From Chryseosolibacter sp964551035 (GTDB lineage Bacteria > Bacteroidota > Bacteroidia > Cytophagales > Cyclobacteriaceae): a DNA stretch of 64,000 nt. Shown piece after piece: positions 7,618 to 15,889 of this stretch. Position numbers and translations under genes: made by a program. Numbering within the stretch: position 1 is the stretch's first letter; every line of letters starts with the position of its first letter. A model generated the notes under the pieces. The model saw nothing but the letters and a program-made list of their open reading frames with translations. It was not told the origin of the DNA and made no database searches. The DNA lies in NCBI GenBank assembly GCA_964551035.1, contig CAZKBK010000005.1, positions 1 to 64,000 on the forward strand, in the 5' to 3' direction.

Positions 7618-9075
7618 ATGAGAAAACGCATGCTTCTTTTTGCAATGGTGATCGCGTGCGCGGCCGCCAGCGCCCAGAATTCGGAGTTCACCATCCATGA
7701 CAACGGCCTGATCTATGACGAGGCAACGATGGCGCGTCTCGGAAGTATCGTCGACTCACTCAACCTGCGGTTCAAGGCTTGCGAGCCGCAAGCCTACCTC
7801 GCCGCCGCTCAGGGTTTTGCGCAACGGTTCTCCCTCGACCGCCACGACGCTGACGCGATACGCGCGTTAAAAAACAACATCACGCCGGAAGCGTTCCTCG
7901 AGCAGTTTCCGGATACCCGTAAACTCGACCGGAGTTGGATCACGAAGACCTACTTCACCTACGGCGACAAAAGAGAGATCGGGTATGCCTCGCTCCCCCT
8001 CCGAAAGGACGCCCGGCGATTTACCATCAGGCTCGACGACAAACGCGCCAACGATAAAACGACGGGCTGGGTGTATCGCAAGCGGGATGGAGACGACGGC
8101 CTCATCATGCTGTACCTGGAAGGCCTGGAGGAGATCCCACTGCCGAACGACTACGCACGTCTTGTCCAGTACGTCGATTGTATGATCGACACCACAGCAC
8201 GTATCTTCCTTACGGATGAGAATGACCTGGGCCGGAGCGAGCTTCCACCAGATTCGAAGATCACCCAATACCTTAACTGGGCTGACAGTTTCAAAGATCG
8301 ACCCGGTGAGCCCGACATCGATTGGGACAGTCCCTTCGCGGGAGCGCAGTATGAAAAATTCGCCCGCGAACTTCAGCAATGGAACAACCGTCGCCTGGCT
8401 TGGCTTGATGAAAGGATGGGGGAACATTACTATAAGAGCCTGCTCATGGAAGCCACAGACGAGGCCATTGAAAACAGGATTGGTGACCGGGGTCTAGAGT
8501 TCTACGTCGAGCGCTACCTTTCGCCATCACAGGCACTGCACATGAAGCGGCTTCGGAGACCCGTAGGCACGTGTAGCATGGACCTTACCCCGCGATTCCA
8601 CGCACAGCAGATCTGCAGACTTGCCGCGGAAACCACACAGTGGGATATCTTCCTGCGGGCACACCTCGATATCATGAATGACAACTTTGAGCGAATGTCG
8701 GACGGCAGCTATGCCTGGGCTGGCCGGGGCACGTATCTCAAAGAGCTCGAGGAACTCGACATCAACGCCGCGGACCTGCTGGTGGGCACTTGCCTTTTTG
8801 CGTCAAACGTCAGCGAGAATCACTACTTCGGAAACATCCCGAGGATTGGCAGGGCACTGGCGGAAAGCAATGACCAGTCGTCGCTGGAAGAGAGGCTCCT
8901 CGCCATGATCAAAGACGGCAACCTCGACCCCTATAACCGTCTCCGCATCGCGTATCTCTTCGAATACTACAATTACCACCTCACCGATGAGCGTCAAAAG
9001 AACGAAAACGCCGAGCGCTTCAAGGAGGCGTTGAACACGTTGCCTATGGAGATGGGTAAGAACTTTGAGGAGTAA
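7618..9075 (+). CDS. Secreted protein of unknown function
   Basis: 485 residues with a signal peptide (MRKRMLLFAMVIACAAASAQ, cleavage after the Ala-Gln). The mature part is acidic, with many Trp, Tyr and Asp residues and no cysteine pair arrangement or known catalytic motif that I recognise. It is likely periplasmic, or surface-bound by another route since no lipobox is present. The start is the only ATG that gives an intact signal peptide. The long repeat copy B begins 9 bases after the stop. Confidence 0.75.
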   Translation: MRKRMLLFAMVIACAAASAQNSEFTIHDNGLIYDEATMARLGSIVDSLNLRFKACEPQAYLAAAQGFAQRFSLDRHDADAIRALKNNITPEAFLEQFPDTRKLDRSWITKTYFTYGDKREIGYASLPLRKDARRFTIRLDDKRANDKTTGWVYRKRDGDDGLIMLYLEGLEEIPLPNDYARLVQYVDCMIDTTARIFLTDENDLGRSELPPDSKITQYLNWADSFKDRPGEPDIDWDSPFAGAQYEKFARELQQWNNRRLAWLDERMGEHYYKSLLMEATDEAIENRIGDRGLEFYVERYLSPSQALHMKRLRRPVGTCSMDLTPRFHAQQICRLAAETTQWDIFLRAHLDIMNDNFERMSDGSYAWAGRGTYLKELEELDINAADLLVGTCLFASNVSENHYFGNIPRIGRALAESNDQSSLEERLLAMIKDGNLDPYNRLRIAYLFEYYNYHLTDERQKNENAERFKEALNTLPMEMGKNFEE

Positions 9076-9083
9076 GGTCACTC

Positions 9084-9331
9084 AGGTTGATAAGGTTGGT
9101 GTTGCTCGTAGTCAAGGGTCACCTTTCAATCCATCCGATCCCCGTCAAGACAGTTTCCCTGGCGGTGGCCGGAGGCCGCCGCAACCACCCCACCAATTCC
9201 CGGTGGCCGAGCTTGTCGAGGCCGCGTGGTGTACCACCTCCTCGAGGGTCGGCGGCATGAGCCATCAATCCATTAGTCCCGGTCAAGACAGTCATCTCGA
9301 TGTCTGAAGATACAAGCCCGTTCGGCTACCG
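9084..9331. repeat. Long dispersed repeat, copy B (~248 bp)
   Basis: Second copy of the element at 5926-6172, same orientation, about 90% identical, with scattered substitutions (for example GGCGGTGGCCGGAGG against GGCGGCGGCCAAAGG). After CTACCG the two copies diverge, which marks the right boundary. Confidence 0.88.
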
Positions 9332-9352
9332 CAACCACTTCGGGCCTTCCCG

Positions 9353-9520
9353 TTACTCCAGCGATAGCCTTAACCGATCCCATTCCTCCGGCGGCAGCGC
9401 GCCTTTGATCACCGACATTGCCTGATGAAAAAATTCCGTTGACGCCATGCCCTTAAACCCTCCCAGCAGCGCCACCCGTTCGCCGTGGCTTTGCGCGGGA
9501 ACGATGAGCCGGTAATGATA
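9353..9520 (-). pseudogene. C-terminal gene remnant
   Basis: A leftward frame of about 55 codons with good protein composition (RLIVPAQSHGERVALLGGFK, FHQAMSVIKGALPPEEWDRL) ending in a stop at 9353. Its 5' end runs into AT-rich sequence of different character, so the upstream part of the gene seems to have been replaced. The family is not recognised. Confidence 0.4.
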
Positions 9521-9540
9521 TAGCAATTTACACGGGATGG

Positions 9541-9555
9541 TTAGAATTATTCTAA
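9541..9555. promoter_or_regulatory. Perfect 7-1-7 palindrome resembling a Fur/PerR box
   Basis: TTAGAATTATTCTAA is a perfect inverted repeat of 7+1+7 bases, the architecture of Fur-family boxes (PerR consensus TTATAATnATTATAA; two symmetric differences here). It lies 3 bases before the start codon of the gene at 9559, where a bound regulator would block initiation. Binding by any regulator is inference. Confidence 0.4.
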
Positions 9556-9558
9556 ATA

Positions 9559-9915
9559 ATGAACAAGGGAATAGGAATTTTTGTTCTGCTAGCAGAAATC
9601 GTTTACGGGTTACAATATCCGAAACCGCAAACGATTTCGTGGGATTATTTGGTAAAGAAAGCAACAGTTAGTACCTTAAATGTGGAAAAGATGTGGAGAG
9701 ATTGGCTCATTAGAGTTTTCAAATTAACCCCTAACGACATGAGCGATAAAGAAAAATCTGAAAACACGGTTATCGTCCACGGCACATCGGGAGGTAAACT
9801 CTATATCGAAGAAAGGGAATTTTTTAAGAACCGCCGGGTAATAGCGATTCTTAAAAAGCTTCTCAATTCATCTGCCGTAAAGGAAATCAAAAACAGGGCG
9901 CAGGCATCTGGTTAA
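9559..9915 (+). CDS. Hypothetical protein in AT-rich patch
   Basis: 118 residues, basic, with a hydrophobic N-terminus (MNKGIGIFVLLAEIVYGL) that could be a weak signal anchor. Residues 60-105 contain TVIVHGTSGGKLYIEEREFF and RVIAILKKLLNSSAVKEIKN. No family is recognised. The base composition is clearly more AT-rich than the flanks, suggesting acquisition. It is followed after 13 bases by a membrane protein and may be co-transcribed with it. Confidence 0.55.
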   Translation: MNKGIGIFVLLAEIVYGLQYPKPQTISWDYLVKKATVSTLNVEKMWRDWLIRVFKLTPNDMSDKEKSENTVIVHGTSGGKLYIEEREFFKNRRVIAILKKLLNSSAVKEIKNRAQASG

Positions 9916-9928
9916 ATCTTAAAAGTAG

Positions 9929-10657
9929 ATGCCTTTTAATCTGCTCTTATTTCCTATCGTTGGGGGCTATTATTTTATTGTAAGACATCGCTATCTAAAA
10001 TACTACCATCAACGCGTCGATGGTCAAATACTTCTTTTCAATTCAATAATTGCTGGCGTACTTTTACTTTTCATTTCATTTTTAATCACCAGTATTTGCG
10101 TGGCCGTATTACCGGAATTGACCGCCAAAATCTCTAAAAGGTCTCCAGTTACGATGCCATTTTTCTTTACCACTCTAGGCTCATTTGTAATTGGAGTTGT
10201 ATCCGCTGAGGTGCTAAACTGGTTCACGGAAAAGAATCAGGCGATAATAGCTGCTATCAGAAGGATTGGAAACGAGTTTGAATTATTATTGGAAAGTTCT
10301 TGGGATGAGAATGAACCCCATTTAATCCAGATAACATTGCGAAACGGCAAGGTCTATATTGGATGGCTAAAAACGCTGCCAGCTCCCGGCGAAGTAACAT
10401 ACGTGAGTATACTGCCGGTTTTAAGCGGCTATCGCGAGCTGGAGTCAAAAAAATTACACCTGACCACGGAGTATTTGGATGTATACGCATCGTACGTTAG
10501 GGAGGGGGTCGTAACAAATGTGGCAGAATTGACGAACCTCGTCATAAAAGTCGACCAGATATTGACTGCGAGTGAATTCGACATTGAAATGTACGACAGG
10601 TTTAGGGGGAAGGAGGCGGGAGAAAACGGAACAGAAGAGACTACTTTTCTGGTTTAG
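9929..10657 (+). CDS. Membrane protein with small beta-barrel-like cytoplasmic domain
   Basis: 242 residues. There are two to three membrane helices (about 2-17, 35-62 and 74-95), then a soluble domain. The soluble part has ELLLESSWDENEPHLIQITL, RNGKVYIGWLKTL, SILPVLSGYRELESKKLHL and TTEYLDVY, a pattern seen in a widespread uncharacterised family; the 'LRNGKVYIGW' strand pair is reminiscent of LSm-like barrels, which is only a structural guess. AT-rich like its neighbour. The 3' end overlaps the convergent small gene by 17 bases. Confidence 0.65.
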   Translation: MPFNLLLFPIVGGYYFIVRHRYLKYYHQRVDGQILLFNSIIAGVLLLFISFLITSICVAVLPELTAKISKRSPVTMPFFFTTLGSFVIGVVSAEVLNWFTEKNQAIIAAIRRIGNEFELLLESSWDENEPHLIQITLRNGKVYIGWLKTLPAPGEVTYVSILPVLSGYRELESKKLHLTTEYLDVYASYVREGVVTNVAELTNLVIKVDQILTASEFDIEMYDRFRGKEAGENGTEETTFLV

Positions 10658-10862
10658 GTACTTTCGTTATTGCTCCTAACAGTTTATCAAACCCTGATTT
10701 TTCCGTTCCTTTCTGTTCATTAAACTCATGCACTGTATCCGTGTTATTTGTTGGGATAAAACCTATTGATAATTGTGGTTGTGTCCCCTTTGTCCGCTCA
10801 TAGTCTAGTCTCTTTTGTCTTTTCCTTTCTGAGAACCTAGCGCGTTTTTCGAGTCCGCGCAT
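10641..10862 (-). CDS. Small basic hypothetical protein
   Basis: 73 residues, very basic at the N-terminus (RGLEKRARFSERKRQKRLDY) with a polar C-terminus. It starts inside the end of the P63C remnant and in the same direction, and so may be either a real downstream gene or read-through of the decayed locus. No family is recognised. Confidence 0.35.
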   Translation of the reverse strand: MRGLEKRARFSERKRQKRLDYERTKGTQPQLSIGFIPTNNTDTVHEFNEQKGTEKSGFDKLLGAITKVPKPEK

Positions 10863-11050
10863 TAGGGAAGGCTGTCGATAGATTTTCTTTAAAACGCTCC
10901 ATGTTTATTGATGCCTTCATAATCCCAAGCACACCCATTAAATGTTCTTGCAGGTTCTTATACCCAAAATCATTAAACAATTGGTGATGATGTTTTGACC
11001 CTTCACCCGCGCCAAAGTTGATTGTAAAAAATCGTCGAACGTTGTTTACG
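10837..11050 (-). pseudogene. C-terminal remnant of a P63C-domain protein
   Basis: Reading leftward without an ATG, about 70 codons give GEGSKHHHQLFNDFGYKNL, EHLMGVLGIMKASINMERF and KENLSTAFPN, then a stop at 10837. This matches what I know of the end of the P63C domain (a basic K..HHQ motif, then L..HL..V..LM..S....F...L...FP). Just upstream, another frame reads KSWKFIQKMVAVQPP and TIFYNQLW, so the gene appears frameshifted as well as truncated. P63C proteins occur on phages and mobile elements. Confidence 0.5.
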
Positions 11051-11116
11051 CGGAGGCTGGACCGCTACCATTTTCTGTATAAATTTCCATGATTTCAAAA
11101 TGTCGTTATAACCACC

Positions 11117-11632
11117 ATGCCCACGCGTTCCCATCCGGCTCAAAGCAAACCACACACTTTCAAAGCGCGCCTGGCGCTGATCGGCATCAACCCTTTTGTG
11201 TTTGTTCCCGCCAGGGTGTTGAAAAGCATATTCCTGCAGGCGGGGAAAGACAAGGGCCCGATCCCCGTTTGCGGAACGCTCAACGGCGCGCCTTACCGCC
11301 AAACCCTCGTCCGGTATGGCGGCGACTGGCGCCTCTATGTGAACACCGTCATGCTGAAAAACTCGCCGCAAAAACTTGGCGAGACGGTTCAGGTGACCAT
11401 CCAGTTTGACCCGGAGCTAAGAACCGTTGCGCCTCATCCCAAATGGGTAACGGCGCTGAACCGGCACCCGAAGGCAAAGCAGGTATTCGAAAGCCTGCCG
11501 CCGTCACGCCGAAAGGAAATCGTACGCTACATCTCCGGCCTGAAGACGGAGGCCAGCGTCGAGAGAAACATCAAACGCGCCGTGGCGTTCCTGCTGGGCA
11601 AGGGCACTTTTGTAGGCAGGGCAAAACCTTAA
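11117..11632 (+). CDS. DUF1905 / YdeI (OmpD-associated)-like protein
   Basis: 171 residues. Residues 14-90 follow the DUF1905 barrel (FKARLALIG, FVFVPARVLKSIF, GTLNGAPYRQTLVRYGGDWR), and residues 105-165 the YdeI/OmdA C-terminal helical domain (WVTALNRHPKAKQVFESLPP, SRRKEIVRYISGLKTEAS). The family is widespread and its biochemical role is unclear. It ends 94 bases before the first mnmH start codon. The composition is high-GC, like core genes. Confidence 0.85.
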   Translation: MPTRSHPAQSKPHTFKARLALIGINPFVFVPARVLKSIFLQAGKDKGPIPVCGTLNGAPYRQTLVRYGGDWRLYVNTVMLKNSPQKLGETVQVTIQFDPELRTVAPHPKWVTALNRHPKAKQVFESLPPSRRKEIVRYISGLKTEASVERNIKRAVAFLLGKGTFVGRAKP

Positions 11633-11696
11633 CGACGGTCGGACGGTGTCCTTCGGCCAATGCCATCCTCCCAAAACCTTCCTCCCCTTTTTTCTT

Positions 11697-11704
11697 TATT
11701 TTTG
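11697..11704 (+). promoter_or_regulatory. -7-like element TATTTTTG before the left mnmH start
   Basis: TATTTTTG fits the Bacteroidota -7 consensus TAnnTTTG and ends 22 bases before the ATG at 11727. No TTTG element is found 19 bases upstream, so the promoter is incomplete by consensus. The same octamer stands at the same distance from the right mnmH start (21222-21229). Confidence 0.4.
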
Positions 11705-11726
11705 AATCCCCTAACCCACTCGCCGA

Positions 11727-12152
11727 ATGACCGTCGACATCCACGAATTTCTCGCCCTGCGGAAATCTCTTCCGGTGGTGGACGTTCGCTCGGAGGGTGA
11801 ATTCCTTCAGGGTCACATTCCGGGTGTCATCAACATCCCCATCCTCAACGACAGCGAGCGTAAAGCCGTCGGCATTGACTACAAACAGAAAGGTCAGCTT
11901 GAGGCCATCAAGACCGGCTTCCGGCTCGTCGGGCCGCGGATCATCGACCTTGTCGAAGAGGCGGAACGCCTGTCGCCAGAGCGCGAGATGATCGTGCACT
12001 GCTGGCGCGGGGGGATGCGGTCCGCGAACTTCTGCCACTTCATGGGCATGGCCCGGGTGCGGACGCACCAGCTCAAGGGAGGGTACAAATCGTACCGCCA
12101 CCTGGCGCTGGAGTCGTTCACGACGCCTTTTCAATTTGTCGTGGTCGGCGGC
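11727..12152 (+). repeat. 426-bp direct repeat, left copy
   Basis: By eye identical to 21252-21677 over all 426 bases. The left edge coincides with the mnmH ATG and the right edge with the codon before the P-loop Ser. Sequences outside both edges differ at once. Confidence 0.95.
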
Positions 12153-12257
12153 CTATCAAGATGCGCCCTTCTTCATTTGATATTAACTCCCTGGCATGCA
12201 AAACCCTGGCTTTTAATCAGTGATCCACCTTTGCGTGGCTTTCTGTCATACGAATGA
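11727..12257 (+). pseudogene. Truncated 5' copy of mnmH (selU), rhodanese domain only
   Basis: Codons 1-142 are identical to the intact gene at 21252 and encode the rhodanese domain with the selenium/sulfur-carrying Cys in VHCWRGGMRS. At base 12153, just before the Walker A motif would begin, the sequence switches to unrelated island DNA and runs through 34 foreign codons to a stop. It lacks the whole P-loop half that handles the geranyl/selenophosphate chemistry, so it should not be a working 2-selenouridine synthase. A free rhodanese domain might still be made, because the native-looking upstream region is here. Confidence 0.85.
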
Positions 12258-12326
12258 AATGGCAGAGGCCACGCGCACCGAAAATGCCTGAGCAAGAGAG
12301 CCCCCATTCCCACAGTACACGAGTAA

Positions 12327-13616
12327 CTATTCGAATTGTAAGTAAGCTCGAAAATAGTCTTGAAACCTATTTATAAACTTCCTTTCCTCAATAACTATTT
12401 CGGCAACGCCATCCATCTCTTGAATAAAACGCAAGTTCTCTTTATGGGTCGAAGTCATACCGGATGCAAGGTCTATTTCGACTAGGTATCCTTCTTCTTC
12501 AGGAATTGCGGAAACGGATTTCACTCGGCCTTCTAACACGCCATAGCGAGCGGGTGGAAAGCCAGAGAGCTTGATTTTTACGGACTGGCCTTGCTTCACA
12601 TGGACTAGATTCGCGGCTGGAATGAACGATCGGGCAATGACCACCGCTTCCGAGGATGGCGTAATTGTAGCGAGCCTCTCTCCTGACAAGATGCGTTGAT
12701 TGCGTGCCCAAAATTTCGTTAAGGTCACGCTTCCATCGATAGGCGCCCGAAAAACGTGCTCGTCATACCAGGAGGCAATCTCGCGGCGAACTGACATCAA
12801 ACTCTCACCAAATTCCAACCTAAGTCTCATCAGTTCCTCGTCCCTTTTGAGTCTGGATTGAAGCAAAGCCTCCCGTAAATCAATATAGCCTTGATCCGCG
12901 TCTATCACACTAGCTTCCATAGATAGTAACGATGATTTCAAGGCAATAAAAATCTGCAGGGATCGCTCATAATCCGTCTTGATGACACCGTAACCCCCAC
13001 TGAAGTAGGCAATCGAGTCCTGACGATAGATATCCTCGCCTAGCTTGAACTCCTCCTGCTTCAGCTCCCATTGCTTACGGGTAAAATGAATGCGCAATTT
13101 TTCATTTGCCATTCTTTCCTTCAGAATTTCCGTTCTTCTTTGAAACGTCTGGTCATCGAGGAATCTTTTCAAATTCGTAGCCGCAAGCTTAAGACCCGCG
13201 TATGCCTGGTCCATCGCCATAAACTTAAGTTCCTGAAGGTGCTCGGGACTATTTCTTACTAAGTCCAAGTCTTCGCATTGCAAATTGTCGGAGAGTTGTT
13301 CCAAATAGCATTCCAACATCCGAATTTTATCGAATCGTTCTGCATTGTCAAGTACGGCGAGAACGTCACCGGCAGCGACACGTCGGCCATCTGTGACATA
13401 CCATTTATCAATTCGCCCTGATCTTTTGGCATAGACCGGAACAGGGGGATTTAACGTAGTGAGTTTAAAGGGTGCGGAGACAATCGTCGGATATTCAATG
13501 AGAGACGAAAAAATAAAGATTTGCAGGAGAACGAAAAAAAGCAGGAAAAACGACCATCGCAAAAAGCTTGTTCTCTTCGATAAGATTAGGTCCTGACCAT
13601 CTTCCGATACAATCAT
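12327..13616 (-). CDS. HlyD-family membrane fusion protein of peptide exporter
   Basis: 429 residues. One membrane helix at about 20-40 (LRWSFFLLFFVLLQIFIFSS), a lipoyl/barrel half (VYAKRSGRIDKWYVTDGRRV, AAGDVLAVLDN), a long helical hairpin (~90-270), the second half (FRAPIDGSVTLTKFW) and a C-terminal barrel (VKIKLSGFPPARYG). It should bridge the C39/ABC exporter to an outer-membrane channel; no TolC-like gene lies in the island, so a host channel would be borrowed. The start overlaps the ABC gene stop by 4 bases. It is the last gene of the operon. Confidence 0.9.
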   Translation of the reverse strand: MIVSEDGQDLILSKRTSFLRWSFFLLFFVLLQIFIFSSLIEYPTIVSAPFKLTTLNPPVPVYAKRSGRIDKWYVTDGRRVAAGDVLAVLDNAERFDKIRMLECYLEQLSDNLQCEDLDLVRNSPEHLQELKFMAMDQAYAGLKLAATNLKRFLDDQTFQRRTEILKERMANEKLRIHFTRKQWELKQEEFKLGEDIYRQDSIAYFSGGYGVIKTDYERSLQIFIALKSSLLSMEASVIDADQGYIDLREALLQSRLKRDEELMRLRLEFGESLMSVRREIASWYDEHVFRAPIDGSVTLTKFWARNQRILSGERLATITPSSEAVVIARSFIPAANLVHVKQGQSVKIKLSGFPPARYGVLEGRVKSVSAIPEEEGYLVEIDLASGMTSTHKENLRFIQEMDGVAEIVIEERKFINRFQDYFRAYLQFE

Positions 13617-15841
13617 GTAATTTTATCAAGCTGTTCTCTTACAAGCGTGTAGTAAATACCTTTCGCTGCCAATAGACTTTCATGTCGTCCCACCTCAGCG
13701 ACTCGACCTTTATCAAGCACAACGATTTGATCGGCATTCTTGATCGTACTCAGCCGATGAGCAATCACGACTATGGTCTTTCCTTTAAAGGCATAGGTTA
13801 TACTGTCCATTATTAATTTTTCATTTATGGAATCTAACGAATTAGTTGCTTCGTCCAAAAAAAGATATAACGGATCCTTATAAATTGCTCGAGCAATGAG
13901 GATGCGCTGTCGTTGTCCGCTGCTGAGACCGTTCCCATCCGGTCCGATAAGAGTGTCTAACCGCAATGGTAGTGTTTGCGCAAAGGAATCTAAGTTTGCG
14001 AGCGATATTGCCCGATTAACCTTTGCATCGTCAACTGTGACACTAGATAAAGCGATGTTGTTCCTCAATGTGTCAGAAAAAATGTAACCATCTTGCATTA
14101 CGACTCCGCAATTTGCACGCCAAGCTGCGCGGCTAAAGTAGTCCAAACCTATTCCGCCAACCTCGATTGACCCTTGTGCAGAATCATACAGGCCTGACAG
14201 CAGCTTCAGTAAGGTCGTCTTTCCACTTCCGCTTCTGCCTACAATTGCCGTAGTCATGTTTGCCGGAATACTCAAACTAATCTTGTCCAACACATTATTA
14301 TCCAACGTTTCAGTTGGATATCGAAAACTCAGATCCCTAATCACAATCGAGGCATTTGCAGGTACTTCTCGAATCCCACTTGGGTTATCCCGTTCTTGGA
14401 AGTGCGCGTTTTGAATCTCACTCAACCGTTCCATGCTCATTCTGGCATCTTGCGCCTCCTGAGTAAGAAAAACAAATTGTTGAATGGGCGCGTTTAATTG
14501 GCCAATGATGTACTGTACCGCCATCATCATACCAAGTGTCATTTCTCCAGAAATAACTGCCTTTGCCGACATAAACGTAATTAACAGGTTCTTTGCTTGA
14601 TCAATGAAGACGGAACCCGCTTGTTGAATTTGTGATAATCTTAGGCCCTCAAAGCTTACTCTAAAAAGGTTTCCTTGAATGCGCTGCCATTCCCAGCGTT
14701 TTTGTTTTTCGCAGTTATTAAGCTTTATTTCTGGCATTCCAAGGATCAATTGGACGATGTTGCCTTGATCTAGAGAACTGTGTTGAAAACGCTTATAGTC
14801 GATTTTCCGGCGAGATCTTAAAAATAGAATTATCCATAGGACATAGATGACACTCCCAATGTAGAAAAATGCAAATATGGTTAGATCATAAGTTGCAATT
14901 AGTACGCTGTATACAAGTAAGGTAAAAAATGAAAAGATAAAATTTATGAAGGTACCCGTCAAGAACGATTGAATCCGGCCGTGATCGCGTATCCTTTGTA
15001 TGACATCGCCAAGGCGTTTTCCCTCAAAATAGGCCATCGAAAGGCTCATCAATTTCAATAGGAAATCTGAAATTAGAGAGATTCCGAGCCGAGTTGCCAC
15101 CTGAAGCATTATCTGACTTCTAAGAAAGTTATTTGCTGTTTGGGATAAGGTCAAAATTACCTGAGCGAACAATATCAGCGAAATAAAGGCGATGTCGCTG
15201 TCGCTTATACCAATATCCACAATCGACTGGGAAAGGAGGGGTAAGGCAAGACTTAATCCAGCCCCCAGTATCATCAATAGCATTACTTCAGCAAGTTCCT
15301 TTCGATAAGGGCGAAGATATTTCAGCAAATAAGTGAAATCCAAACCTGTAGGTTGATCTGAGCCGCCTTCCTCGAAAAACTTTTGGCCGGGGCTTAATAA
15401 CAGGGCGACTCCGCTCCGTTCATTGTTAATTTCCTCCGTATCTGTCCAATTGTTGATAAATTCTTCACTTTCATAGCGAAGCAAACCAACAGCTGGATCT
15501 GAGACAAGCACCGTATCCTCCGTTCCGCCATTGAATCGAATCGACTTCTTCCGCTTGACTTGATAGACTACCACGAAGTGCCTTTTCCTCCAATGGACGA
15601 TGCAGGGAAATGGTGCAATAGTTCGAAGCTGAGACCAAGTCAACCTTGCGCCCTGAGTGTTCAGCCCAATACCTTCAGCTGCATCGCTTAAGGCCAATAG
15701 AGAAGACCCATCTTTGTTTGTGAGGCTGCGTCGTCGCAAAAAATCTAACTCATAGTTCTTTCCAAAATATTTCGCGATTATCTTAAGACATGTTGCGCCA
15801 CAGTCCATTGAATCCAGCTGTCTGTAATGGGGAAATTTCAC
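13613..15841 (-). CDS. Peptidase C39 / ABC exporter for double-glycine peptides
   Basis: 742 residues with three parts. Residues 1-150 form a C39 cysteine peptidase with the catalytic triad visible: Cys in MDCGATCLK, His in KRHFVVVYQV, Asp in VLVSDPAVG. Residues ~170-460 form six membrane helices. Residues ~500-740 form the ATPase: Walker A VGRSGSGKTT, signature LSSGQRQRILIARA, Walker B LYLFLDEATNSLD and the H-loop IVVIAHRLST. Such proteins cut the leader after Gly-Gly and export the core. All catalytic residues are intact, so the system looks functional. The substrate should be the peptide encoded at 18721. Confidence 0.95.
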   Translation of the reverse strand: MKFPHYRQLDSMDCGATCLKIIAKYFGKNYELDFLRRRSLTNKDGSSLLALSDAAEGIGLNTQGARLTWSQLRTIAPFPCIVHWRKRHFVVVYQVKRKKSIRFNGGTEDTVLVSDPAVGLLRYESEEFINNWTDTEEINNERSGVALLLSPGQKFFEEGGSDQPTGLDFTYLLKYLRPYRKELAEVMLLMILGAGLSLALPLLSQSIVDIGISDSDIAFISLILFAQVILTLSQTANNFLRSQIMLQVATRLGISLISDFLLKLMSLSMAYFEGKRLGDVIQRIRDHGRIQSFLTGTFINFIFSFFTLLVYSVLIATYDLTIFAFFYIGSVIYVLWIILFLRSRRKIDYKRFQHSSLDQGNIVQLILGMPEIKLNNCEKQKRWEWQRIQGNLFRVSFEGLRLSQIQQAGSVFIDQAKNLLITFMSAKAVISGEMTLGMMMAVQYIIGQLNAPIQQFVFLTQEAQDARMSMERLSEIQNAHFQERDNPSGIREVPANASIVIRDLSFRYPTETLDNNVLDKISLSIPANMTTAIVGRSGSGKTTLLKLLSGLYDSAQGSIEVGGIGLDYFSRAAWRANCGVVMQDGYIFSDTLRNNIALSSVTVDDAKVNRAISLANLDSFAQTLPLRLDTLIGPDGNGLSSGQRQRILIARAIYKDPLYLFLDEATNSLDSINEKLIMDSITYAFKGKTIVVIAHRLSTIKNADQIVVLDKGRVAEVGRHESLLAAKGIYYTLVREQLDKIT

Positions 15842-15889
15842 GTTAACATTTTTTATTTAAGCCTGTGTGCCGCTGGTCGGAAAGAAAAC

